NCBI RefSeq assembly: GCF_017562075.2
Contig: NC_054082.1
Coordinates: 3,960,050 to 4,024,049 of the forward strand
DNA length: 64,000 bases
From: Anopheles merus
Taxonomy: Eukaryota > Arthropoda > Insecta > Diptera > Culicidae
Direction: 5' to 3'
In this document: positions 10,377-24,471 of the stretch, piece after piece
How positions within the stretch are numbered: the stretch's first letter is position 1
Layout: each line of letters begins with the position of its first letter
The notes under the pieces: model-generated
Told to the model about the DNA's origin: nothing
The model's database searches: none
Seen by the model: only the letters and a program-made list of their open reading frames with translations
Translations under genes and position numbers: made by a program

Positions 10377-13300
10377 CGGGCCGACACACGTGTGCCGTAA
10401 AAAGTTATAATCCTCGATTGTTTACGACACTTTGATCGTTTGTCGTCAGAAAGGTTGAGCTCATTCGATGATTGAACTTTTTCGTTAATGCTGAGCTTTT
10501 CTAATAATTCACATTTGAAGCCTATTGTTGACCTTTGCAGAACGAAGAAGCATCATTCAATTATCAAAATATCTATTTCTGAAATACAATTTAGATCGAT
10601 TACAATGATTTCATTTCGCTGACTGGCTCCCTGGTTCGGCCAGTCACTATGACAACTTCCTTTCCGTTATGTCAAACGCACAAACAAACATTGCTGTTCG
10701 TATTATTTTCAACTTTGCTCGTTTTCTTTTAACAAAACAGAAATGAAACATTTGCCCCAGCAAGAACACACATGCTTCCACATACTGGCGAACATAAAAA
10801 GAATGAAAAAGAGGCATCCAGTCCCCCGTTCCATGCGTTTTGATGGTACAGTGAGCTAATCCTGCTTTCACCGAACTTCACGTTCTGTTTGATCCACCGT
10901 TGATAGCTATATACCCTGGTGCTCGATGACTCCACTTACGCGAGACCCCTTTGGGGCATTATTCCACAACTCGTTAAATACACTCCAAACACTGCAACCG
11001 TCTCGCCGGCAATCGATTGATCATATCAAACGTTCAATCACGAGAACCCGCATCATTTCACATGGAACCCTTTTCACGCCAGTATCTTGTGTGAGAATGG
11101 AATGGGTTGGATTTTTCTGGCCATATTTGCTAAGGTTAGAAAACTTATCTTTCAACAGCCGTTCGCGATCGATACTGAACAGGGTGGAGGTTCAAAAGCT
11201 GATTTATTCTTTTACTTTCCATCTTTCCATTACATGACAAATGTGTTTGGAAAGAAAATCACGAAATCAAATTTGAGCGGGCTTTCAGCCGAAACGCTGC
11301 ATGAAAGTCACGTGCTTACAGAACACGCATGTGCTCACAGGTAACAACTCTGGCGGAAGCGAAACTAAGAGCAAGCAATACATTTCGTTTATTCATTGGT
11401 TACATTGGTTATTTTACAACGAATTCTTGCTAAATATTCTACAAAGAATCTTCTCCAAACATTCAACAAATCCTAGCGTTACCTACAGCTACTCACAAGC
11501 TCAGTGTAACCTTTCAATCGGACATCGTTCAATTGGGCATGAAATGAAGACATTATCCTTTTCCGAACATCTCTCAGCCCGATGCTGCCTGATTGGACAA
11601 GTTGTGCCATTAGAGATAAATTCTTTCTATAACATTACTACACACCCGTACAACTTCTCCTTCCCTTGTTTTTGTTGTCATGTTTCTCGATGTTCTCGAG
11701 AACATAACGACAAACATCGGGGAACCATTGAACCACCGATTCCACGTACAGCTACACCATGTATCGACCATGAAACCGTTAAGCGAACCGAGCGGTCGTT
11801 TCTGTTATGCTTCCGCGATGAAGCGTGCGCGCGTTGCTGGATGGTTAATATTAATGGTTCATTTTTCTCACAAACCACAATACAACATGCACAACGTACC
11901 AGCTACACGCGGTCGAAGAGACAGCCGGCCGCGAGAAATAACCGCTCAGTAGGGACGGTTAGCCATCATTACACCCCCAGCGGATGTGGGGTACTCATTT
12001 TCCCGACCAGACGCTATCGATGCTGGCGGTGCTTCCGATCGCGCGTATCGATGTTTTGATCCACCTCCCCAATTGTTTGCGTCCTATCTTCTCTTCCTTT
12101 CTTTACGGTTAACTGAAAACATTTGGACGGAATGGAGGGGAGTTAACAGTACAAGCAGAAGAAGCTTTGCGATTAAGCTGACGAAACTCGCCACAGCCGT
12201 CGAACGAGCGCCGGTTCTTGGGTGGGTGGGTGGATGGAATTGATTTTCCGCTTCCGCACAGTGTATCAGCCGGCGACTCCATATACCGCAAGGATGCGGC
12301 GAGGCGAGGTGGGGTCCTAATAAAATTTCACTCACTCGATAAGGATGAGATATTTATGTTTACATTGGTCACGGGGCCACTGTTGATAGAGTGTGTTCGG
12401 TCTCGAAAATTGGCGAACAGTTTAGTTTACGCTTGACTGACTATTTCATTAAAATTGTGGCAAGAGCCTTAGGGGCCTGCGATGCCTACTACGACGTTGA
12501 GGGTTAATGCTGGCAAAACTTGTAATAATGTTTGCTTCTTAGTTGAGAAACAGGCAAGATTAAATATTTGTTTAGCTAGTGCGTAAGTAAGCTTTATAAG
12601 AAAAGTATTGATGTTACACTGTTAATATTAGTGCCATACATCTTGTCTAAAGTCAGCCCACTTTTAAGAGCTTTCAATATACGCTTTCGGCCAAAAATTT
12701 GTTTTTCTTTCCACCCATACTTTGCCCATCGTGCGCAGCACAACAATAACCCATACTGGGGCTTCGCCATGCACAAAAGATTAAGCAAAGCCGAGCTTTC
12801 ATCGCCAAAAGTCGTTTGCAGGTTTCTGCAGCACGTGCTCGCCGCCCCACGCGTACTGTAAACGGTAAAAAGCAAGAAAAGAATTTCTAATTACGCTCAC
12901 GCTGATCCTGATGCTTTGTGATCCTGTATTTGATATGGTTCGTGCTGTGGTCGATTGTTCTATGTCTTTAATTTATTTCTACATCATTTTCCTTTCCTTT
13001 TTTTTACTTATAACATTTTTGAAGCGTATAATTTACTTGCTTTCCCATTTCAAACTTTTTGAAGTTTTGAAAAAATGATAATTTTGAATAATTCTGAAAG
13101 TATCCACAACTAAAAATACACTCCACCAGGTCTCTAAACTAGCAAAGAGAGCCACGTGTGAATTATTTCATTTGCAAACTTTGATCATCCCAGCCAACAG
13201 TTGTCACCGATTGCAGTTACATTATTCATGATCATCATCATCATCATCAACAGTTGGAAAGTTTCTGGCAAGTCTTTCACCGAAACATCCAACAAAATGT

Positions 13301-16300
13301 TTGCCCCAAACCCAAACATTAAAAGCTCGCACTTTATTCTAGCTTCGTCTGGAAAAATGCCGCTAGCACGAAGGAAAAACATTGTTAATGGCCATTATGA
13401 TTTCCGTTTTCGTCCTATAGCCACAAACTCTATTAGAGCATAGCGGAAGGGTCTAATTAATCACATTTTGGTTTGATAGACCGCTTTCCCTACCGCGATT
13501 AGAGCCCGAAATTGTGGCCATACTTTAAAAGGGAGTCCCTTCAAGTGGGTACACTGTGTGCCATACAAGCTGGCTATACAAGAATTTCTATTTTTCACAA
13601 GAATTATTCGCTTTGTGTTGAATTCTGTTACACTCGATAAGACTCTCCATAAGGCAGATCACGGAGCCGGTGTGTGATTGGTTATAATATCTTATGAAAA
13701 GGGACGCATAAAAAAACGATAAATCTAAGACTGATTTGATTACACGAAGCAGCACAACTGCCGACCGTCAGAGGGCGCGGAAAGCTAAACCTTTCTTTAT
13801 ACGCTCGGTTTACTCACAAGATACGTTACAACTACACAACACCTTCTACCTGAAGCTAACCCGAATCGTTCAATCCAGTAAAGTAAAGTTTTTTCCGTTT
13901 TTTTTTTGTGGGAAATTGATTCAAGAGAAGCACGACAAAAAAAATGCGTCCCGAAATGCGTTGAACGTACTTTTCACACCTCTGACTGGTTTTGGTAATG
14001 GAATAGATAGCGGCAGAAGTTTTATTTTTTCAGAACCTTTTTCCGTCGTCCTTTCTCGCCTGTCTCGATTCGTTTTCGCCGAAAAGCCGTACCAGCTCTT
14101 ATGCCGCCGCCTTGTGGAACGAATAAAACAACTCGTGCAGACACGAGAAGCGGAAAAACCAGCCTCGACACTAGCTTAACTGCACCTGAAGGAATTCCGG
14201 GCGTTCGTTCCCGGAAAAGCCTGCTTTTCACGCTTAAAGATACCCATTTCATCATCTTCTGCGACATAATCGTCAAACACCAGTGCCCATCCGTCGATCA
14301 TCCTCGGTTTGGGAAAGTTATCTGACGACGGCTTTGCAACCGTGTGCCCTTCTCATTCGCTCTAATTAAATTCACTCCTTCTACTCCGTCACACACCGTC
14401 TGTTGGTCCACGGATTGGGGGTTTCCTTGCTCCGCTCCAACTGTCCTTTCGTAAGAAAATTCCTTTCGGACTGTAGTAAATGGGTTTACCTTTTTCCCCC
14501 GCTTTAGTTTTTTTTCCTCTGTCCATAAAAATCAGCTTTATGATGTTTTACGACACAAGCAGCTTCCATGCGGCTGGATCAACAACCGGCACACACAAAA
14601 AAGCAAAGTTTGTTTAGGAGGAAAACGGGAAAACAGCACATGGAAGCGTATGCGATAAGATACACCTCAACACCGCGCGCACACACACACACGGACGAGG
14701 TGCAGGGATTTGTCTCTTAACGGAAGCACTTATTTCCACCATTCTACGGTCACATTTCGCCTTTTGGGCGGCAAAAGGCACTCCATTGGAAGCCATATGT
14801 TTTCCCAGCGACAGCGGCATATCCTCTTATGGTCCTTCTGGTTCTGGTTTGGTTTGAAAACGGTCGGTAGCCAATTCGGAGACACATTCGACGTATGTGA
14901 GAAGATTTTGCTTGTTTTTTGTTCGAATGTATCCTTTCGCCCGCCATTTGTTTGGCAGAGGTTTTTTTTTGCTGTTTTTGTTTTGGATTGGATAGATCAT
15001 TGTGAGGCCATGGTTGTCGGTATCATCTAACCCATCATCATGTATGGCCAGCCTTCATCTAGCAGCTGGAATTCTTTGTTTTTCTAGTCCAAAAAAACGA
15101 TCCCAAAACGATTCACTTATCTTGTCGCATGATCCGGACCAGATGTATTCTACTGTGTGCTGAGCACAATCAAAAACGAATCTTATTTCAAAACCTCTAT
15201 CGCTTTCTATGTTATTGAGTTCTGGTAAATTATAGTAATATTATGTGCTTATTTCTTAAGTTTATGCTTGCCTCAATTTCAGAGCACTATTATAAAATCG
15301 AACCTAAAAACAGCTCCTCTTCGACTGCGAGCTACGTTCAATTCAAGATCTTGAGAGACTTTAAGTTTACTGCAAAAAACGAAATGTTCAATTTGTACCA
15401 AAGCACAGTCGCTTCGTGAAACAATCATTCGCCATCCCTTATCAAGCGCGAACACACTTTTCCCTAATCTTCCATTTCAAAGCCGCTTAAAAAAGCGTCG
15501 CTTTTCACTTGGAACAGTTCCTGTTAGCTGTGCGCTTGTGAGCTTCCCATCTGGTTCCGTTTCCAAAACAACGCCCCGACCGGTTAGCTTAGTCTGTGAT
15601 GTGACACTTTGCACAGGGCCACTCGCTTTGATGGATATTCGATAATTGATAGGCCTTCATCATCTTTCATATAGCAGTTGCACACAAACGAAAGCAATCG
15701 ACACTGGTCAAAAAGACTAGCAACAAAACCAAACGGTGTCACAAGGGTACTTGAAAGTGTTTCGTTCCTGTTGAAAAGGTTTTCTCAAATGCCATGACAA
15801 CGAGAATTTTCATTCAGTCGGCGTTATTTTTGTCCAGCCTTCCAATCAAATTTGGGGACCGACTGTATTCATTCACAAGCTAACTTTTAGATCCGGGATT
15901 TCTAGGAAAGGTTATGGAAATTTACAATGTCACCGAAGTATTCAATTTCATGCCATTCATAGAGCTTGAAGTTGTAATGCTATTTTATCGCTTCCGTGTC
16001 TCTCCGCACACGTTTGCGCTTCCTCTGCGCACTACTGCGTAGCACTTCTTAGCCACATCCAACGCACCACAACCTATTTAACTTCCCGAAACCAAGAATA
16101 AAGTTCGCTTTCACTGCGATTGCCTATCAATTAGCGGGAGGCGTAAAAGTTCTTTCTCTCCTGCGGCCAAAACCATTCACTTGATTCAATTATCGCCACA
16201 CCTCTTACTACGCACCATCATCATCTAATGGCTGTCACGCAGCAATGTCACTAAGAACACAGGACACAAGACTGTCAGTGCCGCACACAAATGGTATCCC

Positions 16301-19062
16301 GTAATTAAATGATCTCTTTTTCCGACGCTCAATTCCGAGCCCACATCACACCGCCAAGATGCCCTCCTCTCACATCCAACGGATGCTAAAATGTTTACAC
16401 AGGACGAACGAACGGCAAAGGATACAAATACACCCCGAAAACAAAACAACTGTAGGATGTAATTCTGGACAATCGATTCGATAGCGACACTCTGAGACGG
16501 TCGCAAATTGAGGATTGGCGTGATTTACAGATTCCATAATTAGCCATCCGAATGCCTGGACATCTTCCTTCCCGTAGGGGGGTAGCCGTCTCCGTGCTAC
16601 GCCTACCGAAACGCGACTAATGATGAAATTGAAGTGTGCCTAAGCAGCTTTACGGTCCATTTTCCTCGGAACTAACACCGGGCCCAGTGTTTGAAGTTCA
16701 AGGGCAGGCGGTTTATTATTGGTTGTACTACATTAATTAGCCGTCCGGGGTTGCGCTAATAGCAGAGCGGTATCGATATAAATTCCCATTAGCCACAATA
16801 ATCTCCGTGTTGGGGGCTATAAACAATCCACGAGGGTTGTTTAAAAAAGCGAAAGCACTTTTATCCACTACAAGATAGATGCTTATTTTTGAACCGAATG
16901 GTTTTCAGTGTAAAGCAATGAAGTCATTTGAAACCAGCCCGATAATCACGCCACACTTCAAAACTAGTACATTGTATCGTTGTCTATTCCAGGAAACATC
17001 AAACTCTACAACATGGTTCAGCAGTCTTGGCAACAGCTTGGGAGCTTTCAGATCTCATTTTTGTTTCAAATTTCTAATGTTTATGGGTAATCGAGATAAA
17101 TAATGTCTTTGTTTTTCAATCAAAGGACAGATGGCTCAGTTTTGTGAAGTTACAATACCAAATGGATTGATTTGTAACAATCAATTTTTTTACATTTTTA
17201 TTGACTTGTGGTAAATTTTTAATATACCTTTAAGTCCAGTCGTCAATTACATCATATCAGTAAAAACATAAAAAATAAACTTCTTTCTCTTCGATACTGT
17301 GACTGTGTACTTTCCTCCAATTGATCTCTGTGTATCTTTCACCATTTAACTTGTACGCATTAACTTCCCCAAATTTCAAAGTCAATGTCAGGATTCGATG
17401 ATGCGGAGATTGTCAAAAACACATCCCAACTCTCACAACAGCACAGCAACTTACAGTTGCGACGGCAAAAGCATTAAAGTGCGGAATGTCCTCGTTGCAA
17501 ACCACCGACTAAGTGGCTCGCTCGGGTTTCGCTTCACCGAAAGGTTCTCAAAACAACCACCCCCGAACCTTACTGATTTTATCCGCTCGGCAGCAACTCC
17601 TAATGGTTGCGGTTTTTAAGATCGCCTTCCCATAAACACCGCACACTCCCTTTCCCTTCCGGTGTGAATGTGCTTCTGAGTGGGGAAAAGTCACCACAAA
17701 AAAGTGAATGTGACACTCCATCTCGCCATCCGCCCAGGTCACACAAGGGTGCGCGTTGTTTCAAGAGCAACAAACACCGCACAGAAAGGATGTCCCCGTG
17801 GGACGAGATAAAACGAGTAGCGATCCGTACGAAGTAATTCATTTATTTTCAGGGGCAATCGTCCTGATGGAAACGGAACCAGCCACATTCCACCCCCTTC
17901 CATTGATCCCCCCACGGACACACTCGAGCAGCGTTAGCTGTAGGTGCGGAGCGTAAGATTCCAACGGGTATGGAGGAATCCGGGCGGGTCGACGACAAAG
18001 ACCGAGATTCGTTGGCTACCTCCCCAACCAACTGACTGACGCCCGAATCGCACGCACGCCGAAAAGCGTAAAATATTGTACAATCCTTTTGTGTCCTTCG
18101 ATTCGGTTCGAAGGGATGAAAAAAAAAACCAGCAAGAGCGCCGGAAGTAAAAAAGGGAAACTCTTAACCGGCGGCCGGAGTTAACCGAGCCACAGGAAAA
18201 AGAAGAAGAAGAAAAAACAACCACCCGGGTGATAAAACTGCACTGCGCTACAAAAGCCCGGAGCTTCGGATGACTTATGTTCAAAAGTGGTTTGTGCTCG
18301 GTTTGCCACCGATACATGTAAAGGACCGGGCTCCTTCGGACGGATGGCGATGGCGATAAGACAACGGAGTAACTGAGAAAAAAAATGTGACAAAAACCAC
18401 AGATAGATTTGAATGGACTGAAAATCGTTCGCTCGGAAAAGGATTCCTAAAGGACACATACGGACACCGAAGTTAAGAGAGCAAGTTGTGGTATAATGGA
18501 ACGGGTTTGAAGTGGGGTTTGGTTTAGTGAATTCTTTAATGCCTATGCTTGTAAAACATGCATTTGATACTGTGCGGTCCAGAAACGTGCGAAAATTAAG
18601 TACATCTTTATGGGCTAGGCCTGTCACATTGGACGTGTTGTGTGGATATCGAACCATTTTCTTTTAATTGTGCCCCGAACAAAGGAGCTGGCCGTAATAA
18701 AATCATTCAGGACATCATTGTCACTTACATTTGATGTTATTACCTCCATTTCATTGGTTTTGTTTAAGGACACTTGTTAATAATTATTAACGTTAGATTC
18801 GATCTGTCGGTGTTATCTACCGTGATTCCCGACAGAGCGCGGTACAAACGCGTAGTGTGGGAAGCATCCAATACCGATCGAGCCGAATATTCCCGATCGC
18901 TCAAAGGCTCCCGAACAGCGTGGCTAAGGCAATGACCGAAGGCCACTCTTTCGCGGTAGCCCGAGTCAAGCGATTGATTTTTAGCGTCGCAATAATAAAA
19001 TAATATAAGACTGCTTAAGAAAACGCTTGTTATTTAATACTTAATACTACTACGGGCGAAAG

Positions 19063-19100
19063 AAAGAGTGCTGTTGCAATAGTTTGCAACAACACTCTTT
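19063..19100. repeat. Short hairpin, 17-bp arms with 4-nt loop
   Basis: Arms AAAGAGTGCTGTTGCAA (19063..19079) and TTGCAACAACACTCTTT (19084..19100) pair with one mismatch, which is a G:U pair if transcribed on the + strand. The loop is TAGT. The stem is too short and the loop too tight for a typical insect pre-miRNA. Confidence 0.7.
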
Positions 19101-22100
19101 TTAATGGTTGATGATGCTGTTAAATCCAGAAGAATAACTTCTACCAACATTAGCAATTAATTGATTTGTCCATTTTAAACACAAACAACAGCTTTGGAAA
19201 CTCCAATTCGCAGACTTTTGAAAATAGCAATAATACAATAAAATAATCCATTACTCAGAAGATGCGCCAATGCCTTATTTGCTCACACCGTCCCGAAAAA
19301 CAATATCCTTCATGTTTGTCACGTACAGAATGCGCCGTCTGAATTAATTAAACCTTTCAAAGGCTTCAAAAGAACGCGTTATTTAATAAAGCTTCCTGCC
19401 AGTTCATTTTTTAGAAAGGAAGTAGAAAATGTTCAAAAAAAAAACACAATGACTAGAGGTCCAATGCAATCGAAATCGCGCGCGCGTGGGACATTCATAA
19501 ATTTCTCAAATTTTCCAAAGCAAAAAAAATAACAGGACACGGACAAGAGAGATAGAGTTCCATCGGTTTGGTGGGAAGCATTCATTCTCATCACTACCTG
19601 CCTTTTTTCCGTTGCCTTTTCTTTAATTATTTTTACCATTAATAATTCTTCTTATCTTTCGCCCACCATCATTGTTGCGCCTAGAGCTATGCCATGCCAT
19701 GTGGAGGTTTCGCAATTTCTGGCTACAAAACGGGAGTTCAAAGAACTCATCTTTACGATTTCAACATTTACAAACGCAGGAAAAATTGCACAATCTAAAC
19801 GGGAGTCCCTTTCCGGTTCATTTTGATTCTTGGTATTCAAAATTTAAGCCAAAATCATTTACCATCCATCCGGACGGACTGGATTAGCGGATAAAGGGAA
19901 AGTTACTGCATTACCCACACGAAGGTCACGCAGTAGAAAAACATTTCAGTGCAAAAAGAAAATACTGTAAGTAAATAAAATACCTATCCTAGGAAACCTG
20001 AAAAAGGACGGACAGAAAGGTCTACGACGTCCCCTACAACAACAACCAAAATAGCTACCCAATTTTTTTTTTCAAATCTCTGTCTGCAGTGAAAATAAAA
20101 ATTCTATTTCCGAAAGCATACCAATTGCCTCGTTTGCACAATAAAATGCGATTGCATTTACACAGCCGATTTTATTGCCGGTTGCTAACGTTTTTGGAAC
20201 GCCCAGCAGGGAGCACTTCTCTCTAAAATCGAAAGTGATAAACGCGGCGACAATAAACGCAACAAAAACAACTTACTCTTCAACGCCTCACGTTGCTACA
20301 TCCATCTAATCTCTGGCTCATGAATGTTGACACAAACGGAACGAACGAAACACACCACACCGGTTGGTGGTTAAAGAATTGATACCATTACCCAAACTCG
20401 CTTTGAACAGCTTGACTTTTATCACGCCAGGGGCGGGCGCTTCACTTCTTTCGCGGGAAATATCTTCATCTTTACGGCCTAGGTGCTAAAACATATGCCA
20501 CTAACCAGCATCACCATCACCAGAGCTGTTGAATGGGAGCAATCAATTTTCATACAAACACCTGGCACATTTCTGGGAACAAATTAGTACCTCTGAGTGT
20601 TTGTGTTTGGCTTTATTTGTGGTTTTTTTTTGCAATGTTGAGCTCTATCGTGATTGCAACGACCATCTGTCCTGGCAAACGCTTGGCAATGTTGTTTGTG
20701 GAGATGTTCATTAGGGCACAAGAAAACATCTTTCAGTGAAGGTGAGTTTCGACGCAATCCTTCCAGGTGTTTATTGTGCCGATGGTACCACATTATCCTG
20801 CTTGACCGTATTGTTGGTGGATGAATAAAACATACGCACCGCCGACCAGACGGTTGTTGTGGAATATTTTTACCCAAAAATTAATATGCGTCTAGTTCAA
20901 GATGTTGACAAGATAGGATGATGTTTGCAGTGCTGCAGAAAATCAGAAAAGAGAGTTTTTTTTTTTTTCGAAGTTTATATCTACACATTTTGAGTCGACG
21001 AAGCTCTTACTGGAATCTACTGGACACATTACAAACATAACACGCAAAACGGCACGCATCCACTTCAACCAGTACAACATCCAACAGTAACATCGCTTTC
21101 GATCATCGTCGGAGATAAATGTCCAGGACGTGAGCTTACGAGCAGCTTAACACCACCACCGACGCACCTACCCACGCACCACGCCGCACACACGCCGAGC
21201 CACCACCGGGAACCACTGGCGAGTTCCTTAGGGAGTCTACGTGGGCGATTCCCGTAAATCAGAGGGCTTTCTCCCCCTTTTTCTGTGTTTCATCGACCAA
21301 CGTGCTTTTTTTGCTTTTTGCAAAAACCCTGCCCTAAACACCGCCCACACTCATGGAGATTTTTCTTGCTCCCGTTCCCATTAAGCGATGTTTCCGGTGT
21401 GGCCATTTATCAAAAGGAAATACCTTCCAGCAACATACATACCGCCCGCCCAACCGACCGTACTGAAAGATGTCGAATTGAGGTGATCATTTCGAACGGC
21501 CAGAATGGGAAACCAACCCATTTGATTGAATTCAAACCAAGGTCAGGGTTAGGGTACGCCTCCGCGTCTTTCCCTCCCTTGGGCCAAGTAGGTACGAGAG
21601 CGTGCCGAGGATTAATCAACCACCGAGAAGGGAACAGAGCAACGGGAATTGCTCAGCATGAAATATGCCACTTAAGTTTTTTTTCTCTCTCTCTTACTTT
21701 ATCTTTACTACCGCACTTCTAAACATTCCAAGAAGTCCTGATTGTCGATAAGGTTCACCCGCCGGAAAGTGTATCTCTCGAAGCCAAGAAAGGCACGGAT
21801 TGTTGCAGGCAAGAAATTCAATTAGCCCGCCACACCGCGCTTCAGACGTACCAACGAAAAGGCGACATACCATACCATTCGTGGCGGACCGTTTGCCATT
21901 GAACTTGACCGTGGTAAATGATAACATCGATAAATTAGCATCAAGAGATGCCGGGAAAAGCACATTCTTTCGTTCGGTTTCACCCGAACAGGACAAAAAG
22001 AAGGCCAAATGTGACAGAACATTATTATGCAGTCACATTCATTTCTCGGAAACGCTGGCGAGCTTTTTTCGCCATTGAAATTCCTTCCAGCATCTGCTCT

Positions 22101-24360
22101 ACATTCATATGACTTTTGTTTCAGTTTGAATACGAATGGACAGATGAAATTGGCCTATGAGGATGTATGAAAACCTGACGCAGACTGATTCATAATTCTG
22201 GAAAAAACACAACCGAGGACACCAACGATTCTTGATTGGTTTTTAGGGGTTTTTGGAAGCAATAGAATAAGAAATTGTTGTTTTCCTCATTTCCTTGAAA
22301 GCTTTTCTCGATTTCGGCTCCAAAAACAGTAGTAAAAACAAAAAGCTTTGAATTGTACGAATTTATGTAAACCAATAAACAAACCATGATGCAAACGATT
22401 TCGTTAAAACAGCCCAATCATGGTTGGTCATGGAATTAGTTACAATTCACACGCTCAAATCAACTCCAACCCAACTGGAACGAAACGTGTCTTCTAATAT
22501 ATAGCAACTCATTGGTTGCGGTCAATTTCCTTCCCTCCACCGCATTACCCCTCGTAAAAGCTTGCATTTCTTCGCCCGAGATGTTTATGCTCGAAACAAT
22601 GCTAAAGCACTGCTGCTTACAGGCCCAAAAATGGGCTCGTCATTCATCTGTAGCTTCGACCAGCGGCTACCAAATTAACCATAACCAACAAAGGCTTCGG
22701 GGGTAAACACATAACTGTGGGAAAATAAAACCAAAATCAAACATAACGGCGGGGGCGCTTTGAGGTTGGTGGTGTGGTTCGGACAAAAGCCACCGACGAC
22801 TCCAGTATCCTGGTTTCTGGTGGCAAAGTGATAAACTTTCACTGTTAAGATGGTTCTTTGCTTCTTTGCCCCGTCGGACACTTGTAGTTGTCGTAGCCCG
22901 ACTAAGATTAATTGAACTTGAAAGGCTCGCCGCTCGGGCTAAAAATGCTCCCACGTGCCGGACAAACGGCCAATGAATACTGTTCCTTCCCGTAAGCTGT
23001 TTATACGAAATCCGATTTTTCTTAAGGCAGGGTCTTTTCCCGAGCATTGTACAAAGTGTCCCTGTGAGTCGTATTTCCGGAGGCCGGGATTCCCATCAAA
23101 GTCCCTAACGCTCCTTACATTCAGCATGTGACGCCTCATTTCAAGGTCAGCCAAGAATGAATCACATGAGAGACGCTGTAAGGGAGGCTCCGGACTCTCC
23201 ACCACGTTCGGCCATTCCTCTCCATCGACTATTATTATCTGGGACATAATGAGGGTTGCGTTTGTTAAGTCCCGTCTGAATCTTTGCTTTTCTATTTTCC
23301 TCCTCTTTTGCTTGTTTGGAAGGCTTTCGTTGCTCAAAACGCACCACAAAATAGTAGAAATTATGTTTTCCTTCACACTCAACCATTCTTTCCTACGCAT
23401 CCGCAAGTAGCGAAACCCCTCCCCGGGGGACTGAATACTGCGGTACACGGTAGATCAAAGATTTCGAGTCGCCCGGAACGCGTCTAATCTTCAGAACATG
23501 CCACGGCCCGAAAATAGCCATACCGTGCTCCGCCCATCACCGTGACCACGCGCGTCCTTCGGGTTAGACACTACCGTCGAGCGCCGGCAGACAAATAAAT
23601 GCCACCGAATGCTATTCCGTCCCTCTACCGCTTCGGACGATGTTCCATTCCGGCGACGGAACAAATCTTATTCTATTGCTTGGCGGGCGCATAATTTGCC
23701 CGTTATTGTCACTTGCGTTTTTGTGCACAAACTAGAAGCCCCACTAAGGATAACGACGATAGTCATCGAGGAGTTGATTTGCGCCACTGAAGTCGCACCA
23801 TCACTTCCGGCCGCTTTTTGCCGCGATTGGCCGACCGGGGAGGGAGATATTTATAGAATGTGTATCGACAACCTATTAAGCTCACTGAAACAGTCCCGTT
23901 GGTGCCTGTTACTGTTGGTGTTTATGACTCTTCTTATGATTGGCAGGGAAAATTGAGCCGGAGCAAACACAAACGAGCGTGTTAAACTAGTGACTAGTGA
24001 ACAACTAATCTAGTTATTACCAAGAAAGTTGTCCATTTTGGTGCCGGAGCTTTTGCTAGAAGATTAAAGACAAGCCATTTCCGCCTGGCCTCTAAACATT
24101 CTTCTTATTCAATTTCACCACATCTCCAAGGCTAGTAGAGTTATCACCCCATTTCCAAGGAATTGCTCTCCGCCCAAAAGATCCAACATGTTACAGCAGC
24201 AGCAGCAGAAACATCCGTTTGCCGCCAGTTGGACGAGTAATATCTGCAGCAGCATAACCACCGCAAAAAAACCCTTAACATTCACTGGAGGAACCTCCTT
24301 TTTTTTGCTCTGCTCTTCTCTAATGCACCGCCTCCCGTTCGCCCCGTTTTCTCGTTGCAG

Positions 24361-24471
24361 GTTCTCATTCGGTTGGATGGTTTCATTGCTTCATAAATCA
24401 ATTCCCGATGGCACCGACCGGACGTTGAGCGGGCCGAAACGTGGACGAACGCACACGCCGCTGACCGCACG
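24361..24471 (+). other. Presumed 5' UTR part of the first coding exon of the receptor
   Basis: TTTTCTCGTTGCAG ending at 24360 is a strong splice acceptor. Two ATGs precede the receptor start. The one at 24377 opens a 138-codon frame that overlaps the coding exon in another phase and stops at 24793. The one near 24408 opens a six-codon frame. The receptor ATG at 24472 has A at -3, a better context than T at -3 for 24377. These upstream ATGs could dampen translation. Confidence 0.45.

Larger units (their letters stand above)
6633..24360. other. Gene-poor upstream region, about 17.7 kb
   Basis: No conserved protein family was recognised in any open frame here. The region is probably upstream sequence or a first intron of the neuropeptide receptor. 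That gene's first coding exon has a good splice acceptor ahead of its start codon, so a leader exon should exist upstream. One weak candidate is 8219..8569: a TCAGACAGTT initiator-like sequence at 8217, then a GC-richer stretch ending in a possible donor CCCAAAG|GTAACA at 8569. Nothing proves it. Two small symmetric sequences are listed separately. Confidence 0.5.

Noticed and set aside
19063..19100. Hairpin as a microRNA precursor
   Set aside because: The 17-bp stem and 4-nt loop are too small for Drosha/Dicer substrates, so it is kept only as a structural oddity.
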